Source of the DNA: an uncultured Lachnospiraceae bacterium
GTDB taxonomy: Bacteria; Bacillota; Clostridia; Lachnospirales; Lachnospiraceae
Reading direction: 5' to 3'
NCBI GenBank assembly: GCA_947629585.1
Contig: CANREH010000026.1
Span: 1 to 34,481 of the forward strand
Length of the DNA: 34,481 bases
Every line of letters begins with the position of its first letter. The stretch's first letter is position 1. The notes below the pieces were generated by a model. It made no database searches. It saw only the letters and a program-made list of their open reading frames with translations, and had not been told where the DNA came from. Shown here piece after piece: positions 16,931 to 26,046 of this stretch. The position numbers and the translations under genes are program-made.

Positions 16931-17496
16931 TTTTATTGATTGATAATTATGATTCTTTTACCTATAATTTATATCAGTATGTCGGTACTTTTGAGCCGGA
17001 TATCCGGGTAATCCGCAATGATAAGATTACGCTGGAAGAGATCCATAAGCTTTCCCCGGAAAGGATTCTTTTATCGCCGGGGCCAAAGACACCGAAGGAC
17101 GCCGGAATCTGTATCGATGTGGTAAAGGAATTTTATGATAAGCTGCCTATCCTCGGCGTATGCCTGGGACATCAGTGCATTGGAGCTGCCTTTGGCGGGA
17201 AGGTTTCCTATGCAAAGGCGATTTTCCACGGAAAGCAGTCGGTGATTACCCATGACGGAAGCAGTATTTTTCATGGAATTGATTCCCCGATTAAAATCGC
17301 GAGGTATCATTCCCTTGCCATTCAGGAAGAGGATTTCCCGGAATGCCTTACCGTAATGGCAAGGACGGAGGATGGGGAAATCATGGCAGTCCGCCATAAG
17401 CAGTACCCGGTAGTGGGGCTGCAGTTCCATCCGGAATCTATCTTTACCGAGCATGGGAAACGGCTGATTGAAAACTTTGTCAATGATCGTATTTAG
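16927..17496 (+). CDS. trpG: Anthranilate synthase component II (glutamine amidotransferase)
   Basis: 189 residues, a class I glutamine amidotransferase that feeds ammonia to TrpE. The catalytic triad is Cys79 in GVCLGHQ, His168 and Glu170 in QFHPES. The LSPGPKTPKDAG motif has Lys where most relatives have Gly, which is harmless as far as I know. It is not fused to TrpD: it ends at 17496 and the next gene is trpC. In organisms lacking pabA this subunit can also serve folate synthesis, but its place in the operon points to tryptophan. Confidence 0.96.
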   Translation: MILLIDNYDSFTYNLYQYVGTFEPDIRVIRNDKITLEEIHKLSPERILLSPGPKTPKDAGICIDVVKEFYDKLPILGVCLGHQCIGAAFGGKVSYAKAIFHGKQSVITHDGSSIFHGIDSPIKIARYHSLAIQEEDFPECLTVMARTEDGEIMAVRHKQYPVVGLQFHPESIFTEHGKRLIENFVNDRI

Positions 17497-17527
17497 AGAA
17501 TTGTAAAGAAGGAGAATGATACAGGCT

Positions 17528-18331
17528 ATGATATTGGATGAGATTGTCGAGGATAAGAAAAAGCGGCTTTTGGAGCATAAGCAGGCCGTGTCCCCGGAAG
17601 AGATGAAGCGGCTTGCCCTGGCGAGTGAGAGAACGAGCGTTTCATTTTATGATGCGCTGGCGAAAGAAGGGCTTTCGATTATCGGGGAATTTAAAAAGGC
17701 TTCCCCAAGTCTTGGAATCATTAAAAATAAGCTGGAGCTGACAGACAGGATTGATCAGTACAATGCTTCGGTCGATGCGGTTTCCTGTCTGACCGAGGAG
17801 GATCATTTCCACGGAAATGTGGATTATTTAAAACAGATCCGGCAGATTTCCCCGCTGCCGATTCTCAGGAAAGATTTTATGATTGACGAGTACCAGATTT
17901 ATGAGGCGAAGGTAATCGGAGCGGATGCGATCTTATTGATTGCGGCGATTTTAGAGGATGAGAAGCTGAAGAGATTTTATGATCTGGCATATTCGCTTGG
18001 CCTGGATGTGCTTTGCGAGGTGCATGACGAGGAGGAGATGGATCGGGTGCTCTCTGTCGGCGCGAAGATTATCGGGGTGAATAACAGGAATTTGAAAGAT
18101 TTTACGATTTCGTTAGAGACGACCGGGCGGCTGGTTTCTTATATGGACAGCAGGTTAAACGGGAGAAAGCGTCCTGTGTTTGTTTCGGAGAGCGGCGTGA
18201 CGGAAAAAAAGCATATTCAGTTTTTAAAGCAGTATCAGGTAGATGCGCTGTTAATCGGGCGCGCCTTTATGGAGGCGGAAAACCCGGAAATGCTGGCAAA
18301 GGAGTGGAAATGCGTTTATGGTCAGGGTTAA
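17528..18331 (+). CDS. trpC: Indole-3-glycerol phosphate synthase
   Basis: 267 residues from the ATG at 17528 (MILDEIVEDKKKRL, the usual family start). An ATG at 17516 lies only one base after the GGAG site and is less likely. The TIM-barrel enzyme closes CdRP to indole-3-glycerol phosphate. Visible motifs are IGEFKKASPS with the substrate-binding Lys, ILRKDFMIDEYQIYEA with the catalytic Lys, GADAILLIAAIL, VNNRNL and SESG. It follows trpG by only 31 bp, leaving no room for trpD. Its end overlaps trpF by 14 bases. Confidence 0.95.
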   Translation: MILDEIVEDKKKRLLEHKQAVSPEEMKRLALASERTSVSFYDALAKEGLSIIGEFKKASPSLGIIKNKLELTDRIDQYNASVDAVSCLTEEDHFHGNVDYLKQIRQISPLPILRKDFMIDEYQIYEAKVIGADAILLIAAILEDEKLKRFYDLAYSLGLDVLCEVHDEEEMDRVLSVGAKIIGVNNRNLKDFTISLETTGRLVSYMDSRLNGRKRPVFVSESGVTEKKHIQFLKQYQVDALLIGRAFMEAENPEMLAKEWKCVYGQG

Positions 18332-18989
18332 GATCTGCGGGCTGATGAACAAAGAGGATGCAAAGCTGGTGAACGAATACCGGGCGGATTTTGCAGGCTT
18401 TGTCCTGTTTTTTCCAAAAAGCAGACGCTGCCTGACGATTCCGGAGGCGAGAGAGATTATGTCCTGCCTGGATGCTTCTATAAAAAAAGTAGCTGTCACC
18501 GTCAGCCCCACGCAGGAACAGGTGGAAGAGATGGAAAAAGCAGGATTTGATTTCTTGCAGGTGCATGGGCAGTTATCGGAAAATGTGCTGGAAAAGGCAA
18601 AGCTCCCGATCCTGCGTGCAGTCAATATTTCCGGGGAAGATGCCCTTGTATCTTTAGAGAAAAGCGGAAAAATTGCTGGATATGTTTTAGACGGCAAAGA
18701 TCCGGGCGGCGGGAAGGCGTTTGACTGGAAGATGATGAAGCCGCAGATAGAGACGCTGTTTTATGAAAATGGGAAAAGGACGGAGAAGCTGTTTGTGCTG
18801 GCCGGAGGATTATACCCGGAAAATGTCAGGAAAGCATTGGAAATATGCCGTCCGGATATTGTGGACGTCAGCTCTTCGGTAGAGCTTGCCGGGGAAGGAA
18901 AAAGCCGCGGGAAAGACCGGGAAAAGGTAGAGAGGTTTTTCCATGCAGTCAGGGAAGCGGAGGAAAAATCCGCCAGTAAAGAAAAGTAA
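18318..18989 (+). CDS. trpF: Phosphoribosylanthranilate isomerase
   Basis: 223 residues; a TIM-barrel isomerase that converts PRA to CdRP. The N-terminal VKICGL holds the catalytic Cys7. [22 protein letters not shown] and the C-terminal DVSSSVE with the catalytic Asp are all present. It overlaps the end of trpC, so the two are translationally coupled. Its stop codon lies within GTAACAGTTCA (18986-18996), identical to the end of the MITE-like element. Confidence 0.94.
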   Translation: MVRVKICGLMNKEDAKLVNEYRADFAGFVLFFPKSRRCLTIPEAREIMSCLDASIKKVAVTVSPTQEQVEEMEKAGFDFLQVHGQLSENVLEKAKLPILRAVNISGEDALVSLEKSGKIAGYVLDGKDPGGGKAFDWKMMKPQIETLFYENGKRTEKLFVLAGGLYPENVRKALEICRPDIVDVSSSVELAGEGKSRGKDREKVERFFHAVREAEEKSASKEK

Positions 18990-18996
18990 CAGTTCA
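18986..18996 (+). repeat. Solo copy of the MITE terminal motif
   Basis: GTAACAGTTCA equals the outer 11 bases of the inverted repeat at 4634 and falls in the trpF-trpB gap. No second end is found nearby, so it is a relic or chance match. Confidence 0.4.
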
Positions 18997-19023
18997 ATGG
19001 AAAGGAAGGAGAGAACGGATATT

Positions 19024-20217
19024 ATGAGCAGTAAATATTATGGTGAGTTTGGAGGACAGTATGTCGCCGAGTCTTTGATGAATACGCTGGATGATCTTGA
19101 CAGGGCTTTTGAGGAGGCGATTGCCGATCCGAAGTTCTGGGAAGAGTTTGATTATTATATGAAGGAATATGTAGGCAGGGAAACGCCGCTGTATTTTGCG
19201 GAGAAGTTGTCGAAAAAATACGGGACGAAGATTTATTTAAAGAGAGAAGATTTAAACCATACGGGAGCGCATAAGATTAACAATGTGATCGGGCAGATCC
19301 TTTTGGCGAAGCGTATGGGAAAGACAAAGGTGATTGCGGAAACAGGCGCAGGGCAGCACGGCGTGGCGACGGCGACAGGCGCGGCATTGTTCGGCATGGA
19401 CTGTAAGGTTTATATGGGGAAAGAGGATATCGAAAGGCAGGCGCTCAATGTGCTGCGGATGGAGATGCTGGGGGCGAAGGTCGTGCCGGTGGAAACAGGA
19501 AGCCGCACGTTAAAGGATGCCACAAATGAGGCAATCCGCACCTGGGCAAAGGAAGCGGAGGATACATTCTATGTCATTGGCTCGGCGGTTGGGCCTTATC
19601 CGTATCCGAAGATAGTAAAACAGTTCCAGAGCATTATCAGCAAGGAAGCGAAAAAGCAGATTCTGGAAAAGGAAGGAAGGCTTCCGGATACGGTGATGGC
19701 ATGTGTCGGCGGCGGCTCCAATTCGATTGGGATGTTCGCAGAATTTATTGAAGAAAAGGATGTGGAGCTGATTGGCGTGGAAGCGGCAGGGCTTGGTATT
19801 GAGACAGGGAAACATGCAAGCGCTATGGCGCTTGGAAAGCCGGGAACGCTGCACGGCATGAAATCCTATTTGCTGCAGGACGACGATGGAAATGTACTGC
19901 TCGCCCATTCCATTTCCGCAGGGCTGGATTATCCGGGCGTAGGGCCGGAGCACAGTTATCTGCGCGACAGCGGCAGGGCGAAATATGTCTCTGTGACGGA
20001 CGACGAGGCAATGCAGGCGCTGTTGGAGCTCTGCAAGGAAGAAGGCATTATTCCGGCGATTGAGAGCGCCCATGCGCTTGCCTATGCTTTTAAAAAGGCG
20101 GAGACAATGACAGAAGACCAGATCTTGATTCTGTGCCTTTCGGGGCGCGGGGATAAGGACTGCCATACGATTGCCGCCTATCTGGAAGGAAAGTCAACGG
20201 AAGATTTGAATAAATAG
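19024..20217 (+). CDS. trpB: Tryptophan synthase beta chain
   Basis: 397 residues from the ATG at 19024 ([14 protein letters not shown], the normal TrpB1 start). The frame is open to 18943, but that would run far into trpF. The PLP enzyme condenses indole with serine. The PLP-binding Lys84 is in HTGAHKINN, the catalytic Glu in AETGAGQHG, and the phosphate loop is GGGSNSIG. Length and motifs match the TrpA-dependent TrpB1 class rather than TrpB2. It is followed by trpA after 14 bp, as expected for the alpha2beta2 complex. Confidence 0.97.
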   Translation: MSSKYYGEFGGQYVAESLMNTLDDLDRAFEEAIADPKFWEEFDYYMKEYVGRETPLYFAEKLSKKYGTKIYLKREDLNHTGAHKINNVIGQILLAKRMGKTKVIAETGAGQHGVATATGAALFGMDCKVYMGKEDIERQALNVLRMEMLGAKVVPVETGSRTLKDATNEAIRTWAKEAEDTFYVIGSAVGPYPYPKIVKQFQSIISKEAKKQILEKEGRLPDTVMACVGGGSNSIGMFAEFIEEKDVELIGVEAAGLGIETGKHASAMALGKPGTLHGMKSYLLQDDDGNVLLAHSISAGLDYPGVGPEHSYLRDSGRAKYVSVTDDEAMQALLELCKEEGIIPAIESAHALAYAFKKAETMTEDQILILCLSGRGDKDCHTIAAYLEGKSTEDLNK

Positions 20218-20231
20218 AAAGGGGTCAGACC

Positions 20232-21017
20232 ATGAATCGGATTGAGAAAAAGTTAGCAGATCTGAAAGAAAAAAAGGAAAAAGCGTTTATTACCTATATG
20301 ACGGCGGGGCTTCCGGATATGGAAGGCACGAAGAAAATCATCAGGGCGCAGGAGGAAGCGGGGACGGATATTTTAGAGCTTGGCATCCCGTTTTCCGATC
20401 CTGTGGCGGACGGCCCTGTGATCCAGCAGGCGTCGTATGAGTCGATCTTGAAAGGAACGAATATTCATAAGATTTTTACGATGATGGAAGAGGTCAGGAA
20501 GGATTGCGAAATCCCGATTATTTTTATGATGTATTATAACACGATCCTTCACTATGGCGTAGAGACATTTGTGGAAAAGTGCATGGAAACAGGCGTGGAT
20601 GGGCTGATTGTGCCGGATCTGCCGAAGGAGGAGCAGGGAGAGCTTGCGGCCGCCCTGGAAAAAGACGGCGCACCGATTTTGATCCAGCTCGTGGCCCCGG
20701 TGTCCAAACAGAGGGTTCCTTATATTTTGGAAGGTGCGCGCGGCTTTGTTTACTGCGTGTCCTCTATGGGCGTGACCGGGCAGGACGGCGGTTTCCATAA
20801 AAATGTGGTGAATTACTTAAAGGAAGTGAAAGAGCAGTCGCAGATTCCGGTGATGATGGGCTTTGGAATTAAGGAAGCGAAGGATGTTGAGGCAGTCCGT
20901 GATATCATAGACGGCGCAATCGTAGGATCTCATTTCATTAAGATAATGAAAGAAAGTAATTATAATCTGAAAACTATTACCGATTATATTAAAAAATTTA
21001 AGTCAGAATTAGGGTGA
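20232..21017 (+). CDS. trpA: Tryptophan synthase alpha chain
   Basis: 261 residues; cleaves indole-3-glycerol phosphate and channels indole to TrpB. Catalytic Glu49 is in ILELGIPFSDP and Asp60 in VADGP. The VPDLPKEE, YCVSSMGVTG and GFGIKEAKDV motifs are present. A GAAAGGGG ribosome site lies before the ATG. Last gene of the operon, with a terminator at 21071-21105. Confidence 0.97.
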   Translation: MNRIEKKLADLKEKKEKAFITYMTAGLPDMEGTKKIIRAQEEAGTDILELGIPFSDPVADGPVIQQASYESILKGTNIHKIFTMMEEVRKDCEIPIIFMMYYNTILHYGVETFVEKCMETGVDGLIVPDLPKEEQGELAAALEKDGAPILIQLVAPVSKQRVPYILEGARGFVYCVSSMGVTGQDGGFHKNVVNYLKEVKEQSQIPVMMGFGIKEAKDVEAVRDIIDGAIVGSHFIKIMKESNYNLKTITDYIKKFKSELG

Positions 21018-21022
21018 AATCT

Positions 21023-21054
21023 TTCACACTTTTATCACACTTATGTCCTATAAT
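21023..21054 (+). promoter_or_regulatory. Possible promoter upstream of the second ABC-2 cluster
   Basis: A perfect TATAAT lies at 21049-21054, but the best -35 (TTCACA, 21023-21028) is 20 bases away, and the trp terminator would stand between it and the gene. The call is weak. Confidence 0.3.
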
Positions 21055-21070
21055 TTCATACAAAACTTAA

Positions 21071-21105
21071 AAAAATCCCCGGATGGAACATCGAAGGGGA
21101 TTTTT
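21071..21105 (+). terminator. Intrinsic terminator after trpA
   Basis: AAAAATCCCC (21071-21080) pairs perfectly with GGGGATTTTT (21096-21105) around a 15-base loop; the A and T runs would let it work in both directions. Confidence 0.85.
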
Positions 21106-21125
21106 AAATGTGAGGAGGATTTTTT

Positions 21126-22127
21126 TTGATCGAAGTAAGAAATCTGACGAAGAAGTACGGGGATCATAAGGCGGTGGATTCCTTAAGCTTTACCGTCGAA
21201 CAGGGAGAGATACTTGGGTTTCTCGGGCCGAACGGCGCAGGGAAGTCTACGACGATGAATATGATTACCGGATATATTTCCGCCTCGGAAGGGACGGCGG
21301 AGATTGACGGCCATGATATTTTTGAAGAGCCGGAGGAAGCGAAAAAGTGCATTGGCTACCTGCCGGAGATTCCGCCGTTGTATGGGGATATGCGGCTTCG
21401 GGAATATTTAAAGTTTGTAGCGGAGTTAAAAAAAGTAAAAAAATCGGAGCGGAAAAATACGCTGGACGAAGTGATGAAGTTAACCTCCATAAAGGAGATG
21501 GAAAACCGTCTGATTAAGAACCTTTCCAAAGGGTATAAGCAGCGCGTAGGCCTTGCCGCCGCTCTGATCGGGAATCCGGAGGTTTTGATTCTTGACGAGC
21601 CGACGGTCGGCCTTGACCCGAAGCAGATCATTGAGATCCGGGATCTGATCCGCGATCTTGCCAGGAACCATACGGTTATTTTAAGCTCCCATATTCTTTC
21701 CGAGGTGGCGGCAGTCTGTGACAGGGTATTGATTATTAATAAAGGAAAGAAAATCGTCATTGACACCCCGGAGAATCTTTCCAGGCGCATGGGAGGCTCT
21801 TCCGGCGTAGAGATGAAGATCAAAGGCGAGGAAGGCATTGTCAAAGAAGTATTAAGCGGGATTGAAGGCGTGACCGACGTTTCCATTAAAAAAGGAAAGC
21901 ATGAAGAAGGCATTGTCTATCTGACGGTTTACAGCAGTAAGGAAAAGGAAGAGGAACTTGGCGAGGCGATTTTCTATACGCTTGCGGAAAACAGATGTCC
22001 GATCCTGGAAATGAAGGCGGCGTCTATGTCGCTGGAAGAGGTCTTCTTAGAGGTGACGAATGATACTCATGCGTCTAAGAAAAAACGGCGTCTGCTGGAT
22101 TCAGAAAAAGAAAAGGAGGAAGCATAA
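21126..22127 (+). CDS. ABC transporter ATP-binding protein, GldA-like
   Basis: 333 residues from a TTG at 21126, preceded by GAGGAGGA. Walker A GPNGAGKST is at 34-42, the signature is LSKGYKQRVGLA, and Walker B is VLILDEPTVGLD. The long C-terminal extension with a charged tail is usual for ATPases of ABC-2 systems. The stop codon abuts the permease ATG with no gap. The set ATPase, permease, GldG-like and DUF4340 is the arrangement related to Bacteroidota gliding GldAFG, but in Clostridia the substrate is not known. Confidence 0.93.
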   Translation: MIEVRNLTKKYGDHKAVDSLSFTVEQGEILGFLGPNGAGKSTTMNMITGYISASEGTAEIDGHDIFEEPEEAKKCIGYLPEIPPLYGDMRLREYLKFVAELKKVKKSERKNTLDEVMKLTSIKEMENRLIKNLSKGYKQRVGLAAALIGNPEVLILDEPTVGLDPKQIIEIRDLIRDLARNHTVILSSHILSEVAAVCDRVLIINKGKKIVIDTPENLSRRMGGSSGVEMKIKGEEGIVKEVLSGIEGVTDVSIKKGKHEEGIVYLTVYSSKEKEEELGEAIFYTLAENRCPILEMKAASMSLEEVFLEVTNDTHASKKKRRLLDSEKEKEEA

Positions 22128-22991
22128 ATGTGGGCGATTTATAAAAGGGAATTAAAAGCATATTTTACGTCGATGCTTGGTTATGTGTTCCTGACATTCT
22201 TTTTGGTATTTCTTGGGATTTATTTCGTAGTTTATAACCTCGCTTATCAATATGCGAACTTTGAACTGGTGTTATCCGGCATGGACTTTATCTTTATTGT
22301 CATTGTCCCGGTCATCACCATGCGCATCCTGGCGGAGGAAAAGAAACAGAAAACCGATCAGCTCCTGTTTACTTCCCCGATCTCCATTACGGAGATTGTA
22401 TTGGGAAAATACCTGGCAGTCGTGACGGTATTTGGGATCGCGATGTGCTTTTCATTATTTTACCCGTTGATCCTGTCCCAGTTCGGGACGATCGGCATGG
22501 GGGCGGCGTATGCTTCGATCCTGGGATTTTTCCTGATGGGCTGCGCGTACCTTTCGGTCGGGATGTTCCTTTCCGGCGTTGCGGAAAACCAGATGATTGC
22601 GGCGGTCCTCTCGGTCATTGTCATTTTACTGTCAAACCTGGTGGAAGGGATTGTAAGCGTCCTTCCGACGGACAGCTTATCCGTCTGGCTGATTCTGGCG
22701 CTGATTGTGCTGGTAATTTTTGGCATTGTTTACTGGAACACGAGAAACCTGACGCTGACAGCGGTTCTTGCAGTGATTGCAGAAGCGGTAATGGCAGTCG
22801 TCTATGTTGCCAAAGCTTCCCTGTATGAAGGATTGTTAGAAAAAATCGCGGGCTGCCTGGCGCTTGGAAGCAGATATAACAATTTTTCCATGAGCATTTT
22901 AGATTTAGAATCCTGTGTTTATTTCCTTTCTGCGATTGTTATTTTTCTTGTAATTACGATCCAGACACTGAACAGGAGAAGATGGAGTTAA
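22128..22991 (+). CDS. ABC-2 permease, GldF-like
   Basis: 287 residues with about six membrane segments. The cytoplasmic loop carries AEEKKQKTDQLLFTSPIS (about 69-86), the coupling region of GldF/NosY-type permeases. It begins immediately after the ATPase gene and is followed 28 bp later by the GldG-like gene, so the three should form one complex. Confidence 0.9.
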   Translation: MWAIYKRELKAYFTSMLGYVFLTFFLVFLGIYFVVYNLAYQYANFELVLSGMDFIFIVIVPVITMRILAEEKKQKTDQLLFTSPISITEIVLGKYLAVVTVFGIAMCFSLFYPLILSQFGTIGMGAAYASILGFFLMGCAYLSVGMFLSGVAENQMIAAVLSVIVILLSNLVEGIVSVLPTDSLSVWLILALIVLVIFGIVYWNTRNLTLTAVLAVIAEAVMAVVYVAKASLYEGLLEKIAGCLALGSRYNNFSMSILDLESCVYFLSAIVIFLVITIQTLNRRRWS

Positions 22992-23019
22992 CTATGATAG
23001 ATAGAAGGGAGAGTTATTC

Positions 23020-24492
23020 TTGGAACCAGAAAAGAAAGAGCTGACGGAAAAGCCGAAAAAGAAAGGGACGCTGGGGAAGAAGATCAAGGCTTCTTTCCAG
23101 AGCCGTATGTTCCATAACGGCGGGTACAGCACCGTAGTGATTGCTGCCGTGATTATCCTTGCTGTCCTTGTGAATTTATTTGTGGCGAAGCTGGATTTAA
23201 AATTAGATTTAAGCACGGAAGGGCTTTACAGTATTTCCGAAGAGACAGAAACAATTGTAAAAGGGCTGGAGAATGACATTACCATTTATTATGTGATTCA
23301 AAGCGGCAGTGAAAACAAGATTGTGGAAGAAATATTGAACCGTTATAAAGAGTTATCCGATCATATCACGGTGGAATACCGCGATCCTGTGATGTATCCG
23401 AAGTTTGTAAGCAATTATACCAGCGAGGAAAGCAGCAACTGCGTGATTGTGGAAAATAAAGATACCGAGATTTCCAAATTTATTAATTATTTTGATATGC
23501 TGGAATACAGCATGGATTACCAAACCGGTCAGCAGAACGTGACGGCGATTGACGTGGAAGGGCAGATCTCCTCGGCGATTAAGCTGGTGACTTCGGATGA
23601 TGTCCCGGTGGTTTATCAGGTGACAGGGCATGGAGAGGCAGAGTTAAATTCCACGCTCCAGAAGAATGTGGATAAATTAAATGTACAGGTGGAATCGCTG
23701 GCTACCGTGTCCGCAGAGAAAATTCCGGAAGACTGCGATATGCTGATTATCAATGGGCCGATCAGTGATTTTACGGAAGAAGAAACCACGATGCTGGAAG
23801 ATTATTTAAAAGAAGGCGGGAAAGCGGCGATTTTTGTAAGCTATACAGAAAATGACATGACGAATTTTGAGTCGCTGCTCTCTTATTATGGCGTTACGGT
23901 CGTTGACGGGCTGGTTATGGAAGCAAGCGGTTATTACATGGGAACGTATCCGTTAAACCTGATTCCGGAAGTCAGGACGGCCCATGATATTGTTACCAGC
24001 GTGAATAATGAGAATAAAATCGTCGTTGTGCCGAATGCGAAAGGGCTGTTGGAAGACAAGGTGCGCGACACGCTGGATTTTACGGATTTCTTAATCACTT
24101 CTGACGGCGCATATTCCAAAGTGAATTTTGATTCCCAGACCATCTCCAAAGAAGACGGGGATATTGACGGGCCGTTTAATCTTGGCATTGCGGTAGAGGA
24201 AGAATACAATGACACGACGACGAAGCTTGCCGTGTTTGCTTCCGCTGATATTCTGAATGAGTCTATTATTACAACGAATCAGTTTGGAAATATGGATCTG
24301 CTGCTGGATACCATCAACTGGATGGTAGAGCATGAAGCGGGACTAAATATACCGACAAAGAGCGTGGAACAGCAGTATGTCAGCGTGCAGCCTGCGCAGG
24401 TTGGTTTCTGGGGAATCCTTTTGGTGCTTGTACTGCCTGCGGCAGTCCTTGTGACCGGAATACTGGTATGGTTAAGAAGGAGGAAGGCTTAA
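23020..24492 (+). CDS. GldG-like ABC transporter auxiliary protein
   Basis: 490 residues from a TTG at 23020 with AAGGGAGAG upstream. A cytoplasmic basic N-terminus is followed by a membrane segment (37-56), then a large extracytoplasmic region of the ABC_transp_aux type. This starts with the LDLSTEGLYSIS motif typical of GldG and contains a GATase-like fold (CDMLIINGPISDFTEEE, then LKEGGKAAIFVS). A second membrane segment near 463-484 and a basic RRRK tail end the protein. It abuts the DUF4340 gene with no gap. Confidence 0.88.
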   Translation: MEPEKKELTEKPKKKGTLGKKIKASFQSRMFHNGGYSTVVIAAVIILAVLVNLFVAKLDLKLDLSTEGLYSISEETETIVKGLENDITIYYVIQSGSENKIVEEILNRYKELSDHITVEYRDPVMYPKFVSNYTSEESSNCVIVENKDTEISKFINYFDMLEYSMDYQTGQQNVTAIDVEGQISSAIKLVTSDDVPVVYQVTGHGEAELNSTLQKNVDKLNVQVESLATVSAEKIPEDCDMLIINGPISDFTEEETTMLEDYLKEGGKAAIFVSYTENDMTNFESLLSYYGVTVVDGLVMEASGYYMGTYPLNLIPEVRTAHDIVTSVNNENKIVVVPNAKGLLEDKVRDTLDFTDFLITSDGAYSKVNFDSQTISKEDGDIDGPFNLGIAVEEEYNDTTTKLAVFASADILNESIITTNQFGNMDLLLDTINWMVEHEAGLNIPTKSVEQQYVSVQPAQVGFWGILLVLVLPAAVLVTGILVWLRRRKA

Positions 24493-26046
24493 ATGGCATC
24501 CAAGAGTGCAAAGAAAAAAAGACGTTCCCTGATCCTCCTTTTTGGATGCATCCTGGTCTGTGCCATAGGCTACGCAGCCCTGTCCGTTTATCAGGCGGAG
24601 AAAGAAAAAGAGGAAGAAGAGGCGCAGAAGGCGGAGGAGATTACGCTGCTGTCTTTCAAAGAGGGAGATGTTTCCGAAATCTCCTTTGAAAACCCTTCCG
24701 GCTCTATGAAAATAAAACAGGACGGGAAAGAATGGCGGTATGCAGAGGACGCAGAGTTTCCTTTAAATCAGGAATATGCAGAGGATATGGCGGAGAATGC
24801 GGAAAACCTTACCGCTCTGCGTGAGGTTACAGAGGAGGCGGAGGATTTCAGCGATTATGGGCTGGATAAGCCGCAGATCACGGCTGTGTTTACGACAAAA
24901 GAAGGGGATCAGACCTTATATATCGGAGAACAGACACCGTCGGAGGACGAGGGCTATTACTGTTATATAGAAGGCAGCAAAGCCGTCTATGAAATTGAAG
25001 AGTCGGTTTATACCGCCTTTGCCTACTCTAAGGATCAGATGATGGTATTAGAGGATGCGCCGGAGATTACTTCCGGGCAGATCACAAAGCTTGCCGTTAA
25101 AAACCCGAAGGAGTTTGACTTTACCGCGGAGACGGAAGCGGTCAGCGAAAATTCCACATGGGCAATCAAAGAGCCGTATGACAGCCCGGTGGCCGGAAGC
25201 TCGTCCCAGCTTACTACCTTTTTGGGAAGCTATGAAAACATTTCCTATGAAGGCGCGGCAGAATATAACTGCAAGGATTTTTCCAAATACGGGCTGGAGG
25301 AAGAAAACCCGAAAACGGCGTCGATCCTTGTAGAGTATTATGAGCTTGTCGATGCGGAAGACTCTGAGGACAGCTCCGAGGACAGTTCTGAAGACAATTC
25401 CGAAGACAGTTCCGGGGATAGTTCTGAAGACAATTCCGGCGGGGAAGATTCCGAAGAATCCAAGCAGGAGAAAGTGAACCATACCCTGAAGCTGGTGATT
25501 GGGAAAAAGGATTCTGACGGGAATTATTATGCCAGAGTCAATGATTCCGGTTATGTCTATCTTTTGAGCGAAACGACAGTGGATAACCTGATCCCGGATA
25601 AGGCGTTTACCTATATCGAGCCGAAGCTTACCAGAGTCAGCGGGGACAATATCAAAGGAATGACCTTTACCGCCGACGAGATCGAATATGAGATTACCCG
25701 CCAGGTGAAGACGACAAAGAACGAGGACGGGGAAGAAGAAACGGAAACCAATTATTTCTTTGATAACAAGACGATGGAGCTAAAGGATTATAATGCGGTA
25801 CTGGCTGCCTGGACGCTGTTAGAATACGCAAAAGAAATTCCGGAAAAGAAAAAGGCGGACATTGACGACGAGCTTCCTGTGCTCTCTGTCAGGATAGGAA
25901 ACACAGGAATGAACCAGGAGGTTTCCTTCCTTCCGTATGACAGCAGCTTTTATGCCGTCAAGGACGGGGAACAGCTTTTGTTCCTGACGGATAAAAGGGG
26001 CGTGGACGGATTTATAGAAAAGCTGAAAGATCAGGCTGCTAAATAA
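24493..26046 (+). CDS. DUF4340 domain protein with acidic linker
   Basis: 517 residues. The N-terminus is basic, followed by one membrane segment (11-32), so the bulk is extracytoplasmic. Repeated DUF4340-type beta units are seen, including DYGLDKPQITAVFTT and a second at KYGLEEENPKTASILV. Between halves lies a low-complexity run of Asp, Ser and Glu (about 289-325). DUF4340 proteins commonly follow GldG-like genes and are taken to be the outer partner of that transporter. The end overlaps the convergent SDR gene by 8 bp. Confidence 0.87.
   Translation: MASKSAKKKRRSLILLFGCILVCAIGYAALSVYQAEKEKEEEEAQKAEEITLLSFKEGDVSEISFENPSGSMKIKQDGKEWRYAEDAEFPLNQEYAEDMAENAENLTALREVTEEAEDFSDYGLDKPQITAVFTTKEGDQTLYIGEQTPSEDEGYYCYIEGSKAVYEIEESVYTAFAYSKDQMMVLEDAPEITSGQITKLAVKNPKEFDFTAETEAVSENSTWAIKEPYDSPVAGSSSQLTTFLGSYENISYEGAAEYNCKDFSKYGLEEENPKTASILVEYYELVDAEDSEDSSEDSSEDNSEDSSGDSSEDNSGGEDSEESKQEKVNHTLKLVIGKKDSDGNYYARVNDSGYVYLLSETTVDNLIPDKAFTYIEPKLTRVSGDNIKGMTFTADEIEYEITRQVKTTKNEDGEEETETNYFFDNKTMELKDYNAVLAAWTLLEYAKEIPEKKKADIDDELPVLSVRIGNTGMNQEVSFLPYDSSFYAVKDGEQLLFLTDKRGVDGFIEKLKDQAAK
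25357..25466. repeat. Intragenic Asp/Ser/Glu repeat
   Basis: Short units such as GAGGACAGCTCC and GAAGACAATTCC recur, encoding EDSSEDNS-like repeats; likely a flexible acidic linker with variable length. Confidence 0.65.

Noticed and set aside
16927-17527. Possible TrpG-TrpD fusion or hidden trpD
   Set aside because: TrpG ends at the normal length and only 31 bp follow before trpC; no frame there encodes a phosphoribosyltransferase.
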